Positions 1 to 9,994 are shown, counted from the first letter of the stretch. The stretch is DNA of 64,000 bases from Phocoenobacter uteri (GCF_900454895.1 NZ_UGTA01000001.1:682001-746000), one strand, 5' to 3'. A program made the numbers and translations. Notes: generated by a model from the letters alone, not told the origin.

Positions 1-66
1 TTTCATCCTGAGTCATTTATGACAGAATTTGGAAAAGAAATATTATTAAATTGGCTAAGAATATAA
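1..66 (+). CDS. 3' end of an unidentified gene
   Basis: An open frame enters from the left edge and ends in TAA after 21 codons (FHPESFMTEFGKEI..., ending NWLRI). It looks like a C-terminus, but it is too short to assign a family. It could be spurious. Confidence 0.35.
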   Translation, partial: FHPESFMTEFGKEILLNWLRI

Positions 67-277
67 TATAAAAATAGAGAAAAAATTTTATTGAGTGTTA
101 TTTATGCTAATTTTGGTAGAGTATTGAACCATCTTTCAGTAAATAAAATATTGTTACTTTCATATTATTTAATATATTGATTTAATACAAATAATATAAA
201 TTTATTTGTTGTAATAAATCATTATTTCTAGGAAAATGAGCGTAATAGTATAAAAATATATTAAAGGAGGAATATAA

Positions 278-562
278 ATGAAAAAATCCCTTTTTTTATC
301 GGCACTTATTATTTCTTTAGTCTACAATTTATTTATTCCTCAAAAAGATCTTTCTTTAATATTGTTTCCAGAAGTTATAAAGCAATTAAAGTCAAAAATT
401 ATATCTCCAGCTAATGATAAATATTCTCTTATGAGTAAGAATTATCGTTTAACTATTCCTACTGAAAATAAAAAATTGGATATATTTAGAGATATAGATG
501 TAGATTTTATCTCATCATCTTATAAAAAACATATTGATTATTTTGAATTAAACGAGAATTAG
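278..562 (+). CDS. Small secreted or membrane-anchored protein, unknown
   Basis: 94 aa, preceded by a strong ribosome-binding site (AAAGGAGG ending 7 bases before ATG). The N-terminus (MKKSLFLSALIISLVYNLFI) is a typical signal peptide or membrane anchor. The rest is polar and lysine-rich, with no cysteine and no motif I recognise. It stands alone between AT-rich gaps, with a bidirectional terminator downstream. The strong RBS and signal peptide argue for a real gene; its function is unknown. Confidence 0.6.
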   Translation: MKKSLFLSALIISLVYNLFIPQKDLSLILFPEVIKQLKSKIISPANDKYSLMSKNYRLTIPTENKKLDIFRDIDVDFISSSYKKHIDYFELNEN

Positions 563-692
563 ACCTGTAATTCTTAATCTTTTTAAATATAATTAGATTG
601 AATCTAAATGTTTGAATACTTAACCTATTTTTCTTCGGATATGAAGTATGAATAATAGTCGGTTATAAAAAATTTAGGTCAATTTAGGATAT

Positions 693-727
693 AAAAAAGC
701 TCTTTTACATAGGTAAAGGAGCTTTTT
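693..727. terminator. Bidirectional terminator
   Basis: The inverted repeat AAAAGCTCTTTTAC / GTAAAGGAGCTTTT with A and T flanks lies between the plus-strand small gene and the 3' end of sucB on the minus strand. It can serve both. Confidence 0.8.
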
Positions 728-752
728 GGTTATTGAAAATATTATTTTAACT

Positions 753-1970
753 CTATATATCTAACAACAATCTTGTTGGATCTTCCAATAAATCTTTAAT
801 GGTGACCAAGAAACCTACTGATTCTTTGCCATCAATCAAGCGATGATCATAAGAAAGGGCAAGATACATCATTGGGCGGATAACCACTTCACCATTGACT
901 GCCACAGGGCGATCTTTGATGGTGTGCATTCCCAAGATTGCACTTTGTGGCGGATTGATAATTGGTGTGGACATCAATGAACCGAATACGCCACCATTGG
1001 TAATGGTGAATGTCCCTCCAGTGAGATCTTCTACGGTTAATTTACCTTCTTGTCCTTTAATCGCAAGATCTTTAATGGCTTTTTCAATTTCAGCCATACT
1101 CATTTGATCGCAATCACGCAGAACGGGTGTGACTAAGCCACGAGGCGTAGAAACCGCAATGCTAATATCAAAATAGTTGTGATAAATCACATCATCATTA
1201 TCAATAGACGCATTGATTTCGGGGTAGCGTTTTAGTGCTTCAACAACGGCCTTAACGTAGAAAGACATAAAGCCTAAACGTACACTATGTTGCTTTTCAA
1301 AGCGTTCGCCATAGGTTTTACGTAGATCCATTATCGGTTGCATATCAACTTCATTAAAGGTCGTTAGCATTGCAGTGGTGTTTTTGGCTTCTAACAGACG
1401 CTCAGCAATACGTTTACGTAAACGAGTCATCGGTACGCGTTTTTCGTTATGATTGAGATTAACAAAGGTTTCTGTGGCTGCTTGTGGCTTAATCTCTTTT
1501 GGTACATTCACGATCGCTTCAATATCTTGGCGAGTAATACGTCCACCTACCCCTGTACCTTTAATATCATCAGCGTTTAAGCTATGTTCAGCTAAAAGGC
1601 GACGAATCGCAGGACCTTGATCACCATTTGATGATAAATGGCTGTCGAGTTCAATGGTCGCTGTTCGGCGATCTAATGGTGTTGCTTCATTTTGATTGAT
1701 TGTCGCAGTGGTTACTTTGCCATCATTTTCTTGAACGGTACTTAATTTTGCAATCAGTTGTTTACTGGTTACGGTTGCACCTTCTAGGTGGATAATTTCT
1801 GTCAAAATACCGTCTTTTTCAGCTGGCACTTCAAGTACGACTTTGTCTGTTTCAATATCAACTAAAATATCATCTCTTTTTATGATATCGCCCACTTTTT
1901 TATGCCAAGTGGCAACGGTTGCATCGGCAACGGATTCAGGTAAATCAGGCACAAGAATTTCAATTGTCAT
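753..1970 (-). CDS. sucB: Dihydrolipoyllysine succinyltransferase, E2 of 2-oxoglutarate dehydrogenase
   Basis: 405 aa, the usual length. It transfers the succinyl group from E1 to CoA in the TCA cycle. The N-terminal lipoyl domain has the lipoyl-lysine motif DIETDKVVLEV (Lys43). A peripheral subunit-binding domain lies near residues 119-155 (GPAIRRLLAEH, GGRITRQDI). The C-terminal catalytic domain carries SYDHRLIDG, with catalytic His near 376 and Asp near 380. It lies 25 bases downstream of sucA on the minus strand, so the two are co-transcribed. The E3 gene (lpd) is not in this operon, and sucCD lie about 9 kb away on the other strand. Confidence 0.97.
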   Translation of the reverse strand: MTIEILVPDLPESVADATVATWHKKVGDIIKRDDILVDIETDKVVLEVPAEKDGILTEIIHLEGATVTSKQLIAKLSTVQENDGKVTTATINQNEATPLDRRTATIELDSHLSSNGDQGPAIRRLLAEHSLNADDIKGTGVGGRITRQDIEAIVNVPKEIKPQAATETFVNLNHNEKRVPMTRLRKRIAERLLEAKNTTAMLTTFNEVDMQPIMDLRKTYGERFEKQHSVRLGFMSFYVKAVVEALKRYPEINASIDNDDVIYHNYFDISIAVSTPRGLVTPVLRDCDQMSMAEIEKAIKDLAIKGQEGKLTVEDLTGGTFTITNGGVFGSLMSTPIINPPQSAILGMHTIKDRPVAVNGEVVIRPMMYLALSYDHRLIDGKESVGFLVTIKDLLEDPTRLLLDI

Positions 1971-1995
1971 ATTATATTTTCCTTTTCTTTGCTTT

Positions 1996-4812
1996 TTATT
2001 TGGTCAATAGGGTTAATGCATCATCAACCAGCTGTTTTTGTTGTTGCGTGTGTAGCGTCATACTTCCTGCTGCTGGGGAGGCGGAGGCTTCACGTCCTGC
2101 ATAGCGTAAATTCGCTTTTTTAGGAATAGATTCTTCAAAATGGTGTTTACTTGAATACCAAGCACCTTGATTTTGTGGTTCTTCTTGACACCATACATAA
2201 TCTTTAACGTGATGATAAGGTTTAAGTATTTTAAGCACATCTTCAAGTGGATAAGGATAAAGTTGCTCAATACGAATAATTGCCACATCATTTTGTTGAT
2301 TTTTACGACGTTGTTCAAGTAAGTCGTAATAGACTTTACCAGAGCAAAGCACGACACGTTTTACTTGTTTTGGATCAAGATTATCAATTTCACCAATCAC
2401 ATTTTGGAATGTGCCATTTACTAATTCATCTTGTGTTGAAACTGCAAGCGGGTGTCTTAATAATGATTTTGGCGATAATACGATTAACGGACGACGCATT
2501 TTACGAATCGCTTGACGACGTAACATATGGTAAACCTGTGCTGGTGTTGAAGGCTCGCAAACTTGCATATTATGTTGGGCACATAGCTGTAAATAACGTT
2601 CTAAACGAGCAGAGGAATGCTCAGGACCTTGCCCTTCATAGCCGTGTGGAAGTAGCATTACCAAGCCACACATACGCCCCCATTTTTGTTCGCCAGAGCT
2701 GATAAATTGGTCAATTACAATCTGAGCCCCATTTGCAAAGTCACCAAATTGTGCTTCCCAAATAGTTAAGGTTTTTGGTAGTGTTACGGCGTAACCATAT
2801 TCAAAAGCAAGCACGGCCTCTTCGGATAACACCGAATCCCAAACTTCAAAATGCCCTTGGTTTGAATGTAAATTAGTTAATGGAATATAGCCCGTACCGT
2901 CTTTTTGATTATGGATCACACTATGACGATGGAAGAACGTCCCACGTCCAGCGTCTTCGCCCGATAAACGAATATTCAACCCTTCATCAAGTAGAGTCGC
3001 ATACGCCATTATTTCTGCCATTCCCCAATCATAAAGTTTTTCGCCATTTGCCATTGTTTGACGATCTTGATAGATTTTTGCGACGCGTGATTGTGGCACA
3101 ACCGTTTCAGGATAGCTTGCCACACGTTTTGCAAGGGTAGTAAAGCGATCTTGATCAAATTTACTCTCGTAAGGATCTGTCCATTCGTGGTTAAGATAAG
3201 CCACCCAATCCGCTTTGGTTTTATCCATATGTCGCCACTCAGGCACGACACAATCGCCGTTATCTAAGGCATCACGGTAAAGGTTCATAATTTCCGTTAC
3301 TTGTTCTTCGGTCACAACGTCTTCGTTAATTAAACGATCTGCATAAATTTTACGAGGTGTTGGGTGCTTTTTGATAATGCTGTACATCATCGGCTGTGTT
3401 GCCATTGGCTCATCAGCTTCATTATGTCCGTGACGACGATAAGAAATCAGTTCAATAAAAATATCTCGTTTAAATAATGCACGATATTCCACTGCCATTT
3501 GTGCCGCAAAAGCGACCGCTTCAGGATCATCACCATTGACGTGAATAATCGGTGCTTGCACCATTTTTGCAATATCAGTACAGAATTCAGTAGAGCGAGT
3601 GTCACGAGGATTTGACGTAGTAAAACCAATTTGATTATTGATCACAATACGAATCGCACCGCCAACAGTATAACCTCGTGCGTGGGACATATTTAAGGTT
3701 TCTTGCACCACGCCTTGTCCTGCAATCGCAGAATCGCCGTGAACTGTCACTGCTAGCACTTTGTTGTGTTCAGTGTCATTTTTACGTGTTTGTCTCGCAC
3801 GGGTTGAACCAATAACCACAGGGTTTACAATTTCTAAATGAGAAGGGTTAAAGGCAAGCACTAAGTGCATTAGTTTGTCGTCCACCGCGAAGTGAGAAGA
3901 AAAACCTTGATGATATTTCACATCACCTGTTCTATCGCCAGTATGCTTTCCTGAAAATTCATCAAACAGTTCTGCAGGTTTTTTACCTAACACATTGATA
4001 AGCATATTTAAACGCCCACGGTGTGCCATTCCCATTGTGACATCAGACATACCTTGACGACCAGCGTGGCGAATGATTTCTTTCATCATCGGAATAAAGG
4101 CATCACTTCCTTCTAGTGAGAAACGTTTTGCCCCGGGAAATTTTGCCCCAAGATAACGTTCAATTCCGTCCGCTGCGGTTAATTCCTCCAAGAATTTCAC
4201 TTTTTCTTGTGGTGTAAAAAGTGGTTTGTTTAATATACTTTCCATTTTTGCTTGTAACCACATTTTTTGTTCTTGATCTTGTACGTGCATAAATTCAAGC
4301 CCAATCGTGCCACAGTAAGTCTCTTTTAGATTTTGAGCGAGTTCACGAAGCGTAATGGTTTCTCTGTTGTAAACATAGCGATTGATGGTAAAAGTTTCAT
4401 CTAAATCAGCATCACTAAAACCGTGATAACGGTAATCCAATTCAGGTACGCTTGATACTTTCCAGCGATAATAATTTAAAGGGTCAAGATTTGCTTCTAA
4501 ATAGCCACGAAAACGGTGGGCATTGATAAATTGTAATAATTTAACGAGTTTTGCACTTGCTTCATTGTCGATCACGGTCGCTGTTTTATTGGTTTTAGCT
4601 AAACGACGGAAATAATCTTTAACAGATGAATGTGCTTGCTCAGAATGAGATGGCGCAGGAAATTGGTCGAAAATAGCACGCCAGCTCGCTTCAACCGTTG
4701 TAGGATCATCAAGATATTGTTCATAAATATCTTCAATGTAAGATTGACTCGCCCCATTTAACGCAGAAGAATTCAGCCAATCATTAAAATTTTTATGTTC
4801 AGTATTTTGCAT
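1996..4812 (-). CDS. sucA: 2-oxoglutarate dehydrogenase E1 component
   Basis: 938 aa from the chosen start MQNTEHKNFNDWL. The frame stays open 28 codons upstream, but that extension is unlike the family, and AGGTAA sits just before the chosen ATG. This is the thiamine-diphosphate E1 that decarboxylates 2-oxoglutarate. Visible motifs are the N-terminal E2-binding segment (DWLNSS, YIEDIYEQYL), MAHRGRLNMLINVLGK, HGDSAIAGQGVVQETLN, NNQIGFTT, and the C-terminal EEPQNQGAW. It is the first gene of sucAB and is divergent from comEC. Confidence 0.97.
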   Translation of the reverse strand: MQNTEHKNFNDWLNSSALNGASQSYIEDIYEQYLDDPTTVEASWRAIFDQFPAPSHSEQAHSSVKDYFRRLAKTNKTATVIDNEASAKLVKLLQFINAHRFRGYLEANLDPLNYYRWKVSSVPELDYRYHGFSDADLDETFTINRYVYNRETITLRELAQNLKETYCGTIGLEFMHVQDQEQKMWLQAKMESILNKPLFTPQEKVKFLEELTAADGIERYLGAKFPGAKRFSLEGSDAFIPMMKEIIRHAGRQGMSDVTMGMAHRGRLNMLINVLGKKPAELFDEFSGKHTGDRTGDVKYHQGFSSHFAVDDKLMHLVLAFNPSHLEIVNPVVIGSTRARQTRKNDTEHNKVLAVTVHGDSAIAGQGVVQETLNMSHARGYTVGGAIRIVINNQIGFTTSNPRDTRSTEFCTDIAKMVQAPIIHVNGDDPEAVAFAAQMAVEYRALFKRDIFIELISYRRHGHNEADEPMATQPMMYSIIKKHPTPRKIYADRLINEDVVTEEQVTEIMNLYRDALDNGDCVVPEWRHMDKTKADWVAYLNHEWTDPYESKFDQDRFTTLAKRVASYPETVVPQSRVAKIYQDRQTMANGEKLYDWGMAEIMAYATLLDEGLNIRLSGEDAGRGTFFHRHSVIHNQKDGTGYIPLTNLHSNQGHFEVWDSVLSEEAVLAFEYGYAVTLPKTLTIWEAQFGDFANGAQIVIDQFISSGEQKWGRMCGLVMLLPHGYEGQGPEHSSARLERYLQLCAQHNMQVCEPSTPAQVYHMLRRQAIRKMRRPLIVLSPKSLLRHPLAVSTQDELVNGTFQNVIGEIDNLDPKQVKRVVLCSGKVYYDLLEQRRKNQQNDVAIIRIEQLYPYPLEDVLKILKPYHHVKDYVWCQEEPQNQGAWYSSKHHFEESIPKKANLRYAGREASASPAAGSMTLHTQQQKQLVDDALTLLTK

Positions 4813-4921
4813 ATTGCTTACCTGATTTGGTCTTTTTAAGTGCCGTATATTATGCCTTAAACAGAAAAAAAAAACTTTAATTATTACAAAAAACACAATT
4901 TTTTAACAAAGCAAAAACAAA

Positions 4922-4943
4922 ATTTGTGATCTGGATCGATAAG
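4922..4943 (+). promoter_or_regulatory. Putative CRP-S (Sxy-dependent) site upstream of comEC
   Basis: The core TGTGA-TCTGGA-TCGAT inside a 22-base window resembles the Pasteurellaceae competence site TGCGA-N6-TCGCA, which needs both CRP and Sxy. It lies about 70 bases before the comEC start, in the gap divergent from sucA. Upstream placement before a competence gene supports the call, but the match is imperfect. Confidence 0.5.
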
Positions 4944-5013
4944 TTCAAGGAAATAACAGATAAAAAGGCGATAAATTTGCATACTGTCTTTAAATTTTTA
5001 AAGATTGAGATGA

Positions 5014-7344
5014 ATGAATTTAGATCGTTTTTGCATTTTATTTTGTTTATTGTTATTGCCACTTTTATGGTTACCCTTAGATTGTTTTTCTATGGTAATT
5101 TCCATCAGTGCCGCATTCTTATTACTAACGATTTTCTGTAAAAAGTTGAGTTGGGGAATATTATTTTTAATAATATTAGTCAGCTTTTATCAAGTTCAAA
5201 AAATTGCAAAAAATGCACAAAATATTACCGCTTATCAAACTAATGCAAAGGTTAAAATCACTCAAATTTTACACGATACCGATTATCAAACGGCAATCGG
5301 GCAATTAGGAAATGGTTTAAAGCTGTATCTCAAATGGCAAACCAAAGAACCGTTAAAATTAGAAAAAAGTTATCAAGCAAACTTAAAAATCCGCCCTATA
5401 TCAAGTCGGTTGAATAAGGGTAATTTCAATAAACAACAATGGTATTTTGCAAATCATATCAAGGGGATTGCAACAGTTAAGCAAGCGAGTGTTTTAGAAA
5501 AAACAACGGAACAATCGATACGCACACAATGGTTGAATAATGTTAAATCTCAGACAAAAAATCTAGCTACGCAAGGGCTTATCCTTGCCTTAGGTTTTGG
5601 GGAGCGAGCTTGGTTGGATAATCAGCATTGGCACGTTTTCAAGCAAACAGCCACCGCACATTTAATTGCGATTTCAGGGTTGCATATTGGCTTGGTGGCG
5701 TGGCTCAGTTTCTGGCTCATAAAACTTTTACAATATGGAATATTGCTTTTTTCAACACAGATAAGCGGTCAAATTTTGAGTGAAATTTGCAAAAAGTGGG
5801 GATTATCTTACCGCTTGCCGTTACTTTTTGGGCTAAGTTGTGCGATAGGCTATGCCTTTCTTGCAAACTTTTCCATGCCAACATTAAGGGCATTATTGGC
5901 AATCAGTATGGTGTTAGCCTGTCAATTAGCTCGCCGACATTACACACCAATGCAACTTTGGTGGCGGATTATTGCGTTATTGTTAATCTGTGATCCGATC
6001 ACATTATTATCAAGCAGTTTTTGGCTCTCTATTTTGGCTGTGCTTTGTCTGATTATTTGGTATCGCTATTTTCCGTTAAAGCAAATTATTGCACTGTTAC
6101 CTTTGAAAAACACAGGGCAATCAAACAAAATCATGCATTTTATCGTTGCTCTTGTGCATTTACAAATCGGTATTTTATTGCTTTTTGCCCCAGTTCAATT
6201 TTACTTTTTTGAAGGTATCTCGCCTTATTCTTTTGTGGCTAATTTAAGTATCGTGCCTTTTTATAGCTTAATTATTGTACCTATGATTTTATTCTCGTTG
6301 ATCACCAATAATATGTTAGAAACGTGGCAAATAACCGATTATTTATTACAAATCAGCCTTGAAATTTTAACGCCGTTATCACATAACTGGATGACATTGA
6401 GCCAATATCAACAATGGCAAATTCTAACCCTCAATTTTGCGGTTTTAATGCTGTTATATGCGTGGTTAAATCAAAAAATTAAAGTGTGGTGGCGATATAT
6501 TACATTTATCACATTCTTGTTTAACGGTGCATTTTATGGCTATTTTTTTACCTTGCCCAAAGCCCAATGGATTACCTTTGATGTGGGGCAGGGATTAGCG
6601 AATGCTTTGGTGTATAGAAAAGGCTTGCAAACGAGAGCGATCCTTTATGATACAGGGGGCAGTTGGGGCAAAGGTAAGGCTCAAAATTCAATGGCAAAGC
6701 TCGAAATTTTACCTTATTTAAAACGTAACGATATTGAGGTTGAGGCGATCTTTTTAAGCCACGATGATCGGGATCATTCAGGTGGAGTGACGGATATTTT
6801 AAAAGCCTATCCAAAAGCAAGATTGATTTCATCAAGTCAGCAAAAATACGCAGATCGTCAGCCTGAAATTTGTATTGAAGGAAAACAATGGCAATTTGGA
6901 GATTTTCACTTACAAAGTTATTATCCAAAGCCATCACAAGCGGGCGTTTTTAGATCAAAAAATGCAAATTCTTGTGTGATTTTAGTCAAAATTTATGATT
7001 TTAGATTGCTTTTAACAGGGGATATTACGCAAAAACAAGAGCCATATTTTGCTCCAAAAATAGGGAAAATAGATTTTTTACAAGTGCCACATCACGGCAG
7101 TAAAACAAGCACAAGCTATACGTTACTCAATTACACTCAGCCTAAATTTGTGATGATTTCAACAGGGCGTTGGAATATGTGGCATTTACCGAATAAGAAT
7201 GTCATTAAGCGGTTAAAAGAAAGGAATATTCAGGTGCTAGATACGGCAAAAGTAGGAATGATAGCGGTGGATTTTGATAATAACGGTTATGAAATCAAGA
7301 TAACAAAGGGAAAAGAGCGTGCTTGGTATAATCAGCTGTTTTAA
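5014..7344 (+). CDS. comEC: ComEC/Rec2 competence DNA channel protein
   Basis: 776 aa inner-membrane protein that moves one strand of transforming DNA into the cytoplasm. The N-terminal hydrophobic segments are followed by the ComEC domain (AHLIAISGLHIGL near residue 210) with many membrane spans to about residue 510. A C-terminal metallo-beta-lactamase-like domain has the metal motif SHDDRDHSGG, a GDI motif and PHHGSKTS. The length is normal for the family. It starts at the first ATG of the open frame with only a weak RBS. It fits the many uptake signals in the window: the organism is, or was, naturally competent. Confidence 0.95.
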   Translation: MNLDRFCILFCLLLLPLLWLPLDCFSMVISISAAFLLLTIFCKKLSWGILFLIILVSFYQVQKIAKNAQNITAYQTNAKVKITQILHDTDYQTAIGQLGNGLKLYLKWQTKEPLKLEKSYQANLKIRPISSRLNKGNFNKQQWYFANHIKGIATVKQASVLEKTTEQSIRTQWLNNVKSQTKNLATQGLILALGFGERAWLDNQHWHVFKQTATAHLIAISGLHIGLVAWLSFWLIKLLQYGILLFSTQISGQILSEICKKWGLSYRLPLLFGLSCAIGYAFLANFSMPTLRALLAISMVLACQLARRHYTPMQLWWRIIALLLICDPITLLSSSFWLSILAVLCLIIWYRYFPLKQIIALLPLKNTGQSNKIMHFIVALVHLQIGILLLFAPVQFYFFEGISPYSFVANLSIVPFYSLIIVPMILFSLITNNMLETWQITDYLLQISLEILTPLSHNWMTLSQYQQWQILTLNFAVLMLLYAWLNQKIKVWWRYITFITFLFNGAFYGYFFTLPKAQWITFDVGQGLANALVYRKGLQTRAILYDTGGSWGKGKAQNSMAKLEILPYLKRNDIEVEAIFLSHDDRDHSGGVTDILKAYPKARLISSSQQKYADRQPEICIEGKQWQFGDFHLQSYYPKPSQAGVFRSKNANSCVILVKIYDFRLLLTGDITQKQEPYFAPKIGKIDFLQVPHHGSKTSTSYTLLNYTQPKFVMISTGRWNMWHLPNKNVIKRLKERNIQVLDTAKVGMIAVDFDNNGYEIKITKGKERAWYNQLF

Positions 7345-7428
7345 TGTGAAATTTATAAAAAAATAATTGATCCAATAGATTGAAAATGATAGAAATAGCA
7401 TAATTTTTTATAGTTAAGGAAAGCAAAT

Positions 7429-8511
7429 ATGACACAAGTTTATAATTTTAGTGCAGGGCCTGCGATGATCCCACAAGCAGTTTTAGATCAGGCACAACAA
7501 GAACTTAAAAATTGGGATAATTTGGGTGTTTCAGTGATGGAAGTGAGCCATCGAGGTAAACCTTTTATGGCATTAGCGGAGCAGTCTGAAAAGGATTTAA
7601 GATCACTCTACAATATTCCTGATAATTACAGTGTTTTATTTTTGCAAGGTGGGGCAAAAGGGCAGTTTTCCGCCATTCCGATGAATTTAACTCAAAAAGG
7701 AAAAGCGTTATATTTAACGAGTGGACACTGGTCAAAAATGGCAGCAAATGAAGCGTCTAAATATACCGAAGTCACAGAAATTGATATTTTAGAGCCACAA
7801 AGTGAAAAAACGGCAGTCATTGAGTTAGATTTTGAAGATGTGGCAGAGCAGTACGATTATGTGCATTATTGTCCGAATGAAACGATCAGTGGTGTAGAGA
7901 TTTTTGATGTACCAAAAGTGGGCAATGCCGTATTGGTGGCGGATATGTCATCAACTATTCTTTCTCGTCAGATTGATGTGTCTAAATTTGGGATTATTTA
8001 CGCAGGGGCTCAAAAGAATTTAGGTCCGTCAGGGATCACAATTGTGATTATTCGTAATGATTTAATCGGCAATGCAATGTCAATGACACCGCAAGTTTGG
8101 GATTATGCTGTTCAGCAAAAAGCGGATTCAATGATCAACACCCCTCCGACTTTTGCGTGGTATTTATGTTCACTTGTTTTCAAACATTTATTAGATTTAG
8201 GCGGTGTCGCAGAAGTTGAAAAACATAATATTGCCAAAGCTCAAAGGCTTTATGATTTTATTGATCAAAGCTCGTTATTCTCAAATGTGGTCGCACCACA
8301 AAACCGTTCAAGAATGAATGTAACCTTTGTGACAGGCAATGAAGAATTAGATGCAAAATTTGTTGCAGAAGCTTTAGAAAATAACTTACAAGCTCTAAAA
8401 GGGCATAAAGTGCTTGGCGGAATGCGTGCATCAATTTATAACGCAATGCCAATGGAAGGAATTGATACCTTGATTCGCTTTATGAAAGATTTTGAAGCGC
8501 GTTATGCTTAA
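7429..8511 (+). CDS. serC: Phosphoserine aminotransferase
   Basis: 360 aa. It converts 3-phosphohydroxypyruvate to phosphoserine (serine synthesis) and also acts in the pyridoxal phosphate pathway. Signatures are NFSAGPA at the N-terminus, LQGGAKGQF, and the PLP-lysine region YAGAQKNLGPSG near residue 197. RBS AAGGAAAG precedes the ATG. It is monocistronic or read with the following small gene. Confidence 0.97.
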   Translation: MTQVYNFSAGPAMIPQAVLDQAQQELKNWDNLGVSVMEVSHRGKPFMALAEQSEKDLRSLYNIPDNYSVLFLQGGAKGQFSAIPMNLTQKGKALYLTSGHWSKMAANEASKYTEVTEIDILEPQSEKTAVIELDFEDVAEQYDYVHYCPNETISGVEIFDVPKVGNAVLVADMSSTILSRQIDVSKFGIIYAGAQKNLGPSGITIVIIRNDLIGNAMSMTPQVWDYAVQQKADSMINTPPTFAWYLCSLVFKHLLDLGGVAEVEKHNIAKAQRLYDFIDQSSLFSNVVAPQNRSRMNVTFVTGNEELDAKFVAEALENNLQALKGHKVLGGMRASIYNAMPMEGIDTLIRFMKDFEARYA

Positions 8512-8575
8512 GTCATTCGCAATAAGTCAATTATAGCGGGTATATTTTGATTAAAATTTGCAAATACAACATAAC

Positions 8576-8827
8576 ATGAAAAAAACAATAGGCTATACCT
8601 TATTTATATTATCTTGGCTCGCTTGGGGCGTGATAGCGTTGCTTCCATTCTTTGATTTAAGTACTGCAATGGTTGCAACGATGACCACAATAATGCTTAT
8701 TTTGGGTGAGATTTTCTTTTGGGTATCGACGCTTTTATTAGGCTCGGAGTTTATGGCAGCAATAAAAGGGTTCTTTAAGAAGGTCACTCAAACCATTACA
8801 CAATGGGCAAAAACTAAAAGGGAATAG
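8576..8827 (+). CDS. Small membrane protein, transporter-suffix-like
   Basis: 83 aa from MKKTIGYTLFILSWLAW; an ATG six codons upstream is possible but lies inside an AAATTTGCAAA uptake-signal half. There are two clear membrane segments (about residues 5-25 and 33-60) and a basic tail ending TKRE. It resembles the short family annotated as 'transporter suffix domain', sometimes found fused to transporters. It ends 16 bases before azlC, so it may be co-transcribed with the azlCD exporter. Function unproven. Confidence 0.7.
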   Translation: MKKTIGYTLFILSWLAWGVIALLPFFDLSTAMVATMTTIMLILGEIFFWVSTLLLGSEFMAAIKGFFKKVTQTITQWAKTKRE

Positions 8828-8843
8828 GAACAAAGGAAAAAGA

Positions 8844-9539
8844 ATGAAAAAACAAGGAATTTTTGTCAAATCACTCTCCGCCACAATGGCCATTTTACCT
8901 CTATCTATTTCTTGTATTCCTTGGGGGATTTTGTGTGGCACGTTGGCAATGCAAGCAGGTTTAACGCCACTTCAAGGACAACTGACATCACTTTTAATCT
9001 TTGCTGGTGCAGCACAGCTTTCAGGAATTGCACTTTTAGGGGCAGGGGGAACGTGGTCGGCGTTAATTAACAGTACCGCAATGATTGGTGCAAGACATTT
9101 GCTTTACTCGGCGACCTTTCATAGTGAAATTGTAAAATTGCCTTTGATTAAGCGGATCATCTTTGCTTTTTTATTAACCGATGAAATGTTTGTTGTAGCA
9201 CAAGCCGATCAACATAAAAAAGGCTATTTTGATTATTGGTTTGCGGTTATTGCTGGCTTTTCGTTTTACCTGATATGGAATATGGCGACTTTTGTCGGCA
9301 TTTACTCTGCGACTTTATTGAAAGATATTGATCAACTTGGTTTTGATTTTGCGATTGCCGCCACCTTTATTGCAATGGTTGTGCCAATGATTAAGACAAA
9401 AGCCATTTTGATAGCGAGTTTGATGAGTGCAATTTGTATGCTTATTTTCAGCTATTTTAACGTTCAACAAGGATTAGTCTTTTCTGCCCTTATTGGGATG
9501 TCTGTTGGGTACGCAGTGAATAGGGGAGCGTTAAAATGA
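8844..9539 (+). CDS. azlC: AzlC-family branched-chain amino acid exporter subunit
   Basis: 231 aa inner-membrane protein of the AzlC/YgaZ family, the large subunit of a two-component exporter for branched-chain amino acids or related compounds. The family look is clear: PLSISCIPWGILCGTLAMQAG, FAGAAQLSGIALLGAG, GARHLLYSA, FLLTDEMFV. RBS AAGGAAAAAG precedes the ATG. Its stop overlaps the azlD start (ATGA), which implies translational coupling. Substrate is inferred only from the family. Confidence 0.9.
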   Translation: MKKQGIFVKSLSATMAILPLSISCIPWGILCGTLAMQAGLTPLQGQLTSLLIFAGAAQLSGIALLGAGGTWSALINSTAMIGARHLLYSATFHSEIVKLPLIKRIIFAFLLTDEMFVVAQADQHKKGYFDYWFAVIAGFSFYLIWNMATFVGIYSATLLKDIDQLGFDFAIAATFIAMVVPMIKTKAILIASLMSAICMLIFSYFNVQQGLVFSALIGMSVGYAVNRGALK

Positions 9540-9871
9540 TTACCTCATCTTATTTTACATTCGCAATTTTACTGATGGCGATAATCACGTTTTCAATTCG
9601 TTATTCATTTTTCACTCGCAGTTTTAAAATAAATTTGAATAATAAAGTAAGAAATATTCTCTTGTTCACCGCACCTTGTGTGCTAACCGCAATGTTTACC
9701 CCGATTTTATTCAAATCCGCATTTGAAACCCATCAACTTTCAAGTTTGTTACATAACAGTTATTTTTTAGCGGGAGTGGGGACGATTATTCTTAGCTTAC
9801 TTATTCGTCACACTTTTGTTGTGATTCTTTTAAGTATGGGACTATTTTATGGGCTAAGGTTTATGTTGTAA
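9536..9871 (+). CDS. azlD: AzlD-family exporter small subunit
   Basis: 111 aa with four hydrophobic segments, the usual size for the AzlD/YgaH partner of AzlC. It starts within the azlC stop codon (ATGA overlap). A strong terminator follows, closing the operon. YgaZH in E. coli exports valine; the substrate here is inferred. Confidence 0.88.
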   Translation: MITSSYFTFAILLMAIITFSIRYSFFTRSFKINLNNKVRNILLFTAPCVLTAMFTPILFKSAFETHQLSSLLHNSYFLAGVGTIILSLLIRHTFVVILLSMGLFYGLRFML

Positions 9872-9895
9872 TAAGGAATATTATTTAGTTTTAAC

Positions 9896-9932
9896 AAAAA
9901 ATGCTACTCTATTTTTTAGTAGCATTTTTTTA
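9896..9932 (+). terminator. Rho-independent terminator of azlCD
   Basis: Stem AAATGCTACT / AGTAGCATTT with a short loop, followed by a T run. It lies 25 bases after azlD. Confidence 0.88.
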
Positions 9933-9994
9933 TATTTAAACTTATCATAAGCGATTATTTTTTATCAAAAATTTACACTTTTTAAGGAACAGAT

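Noticed and set aside
2280..2702. 140-aa plus-strand ORF inside sucA
   Set aside because: Antisense shadow of a well-conserved gene; no independent signal.
6572..6937. 121-aa minus-strand ORF inside comEC
   Set aside because: Antisense to the conserved metallo-beta-lactamase domain; shadow.
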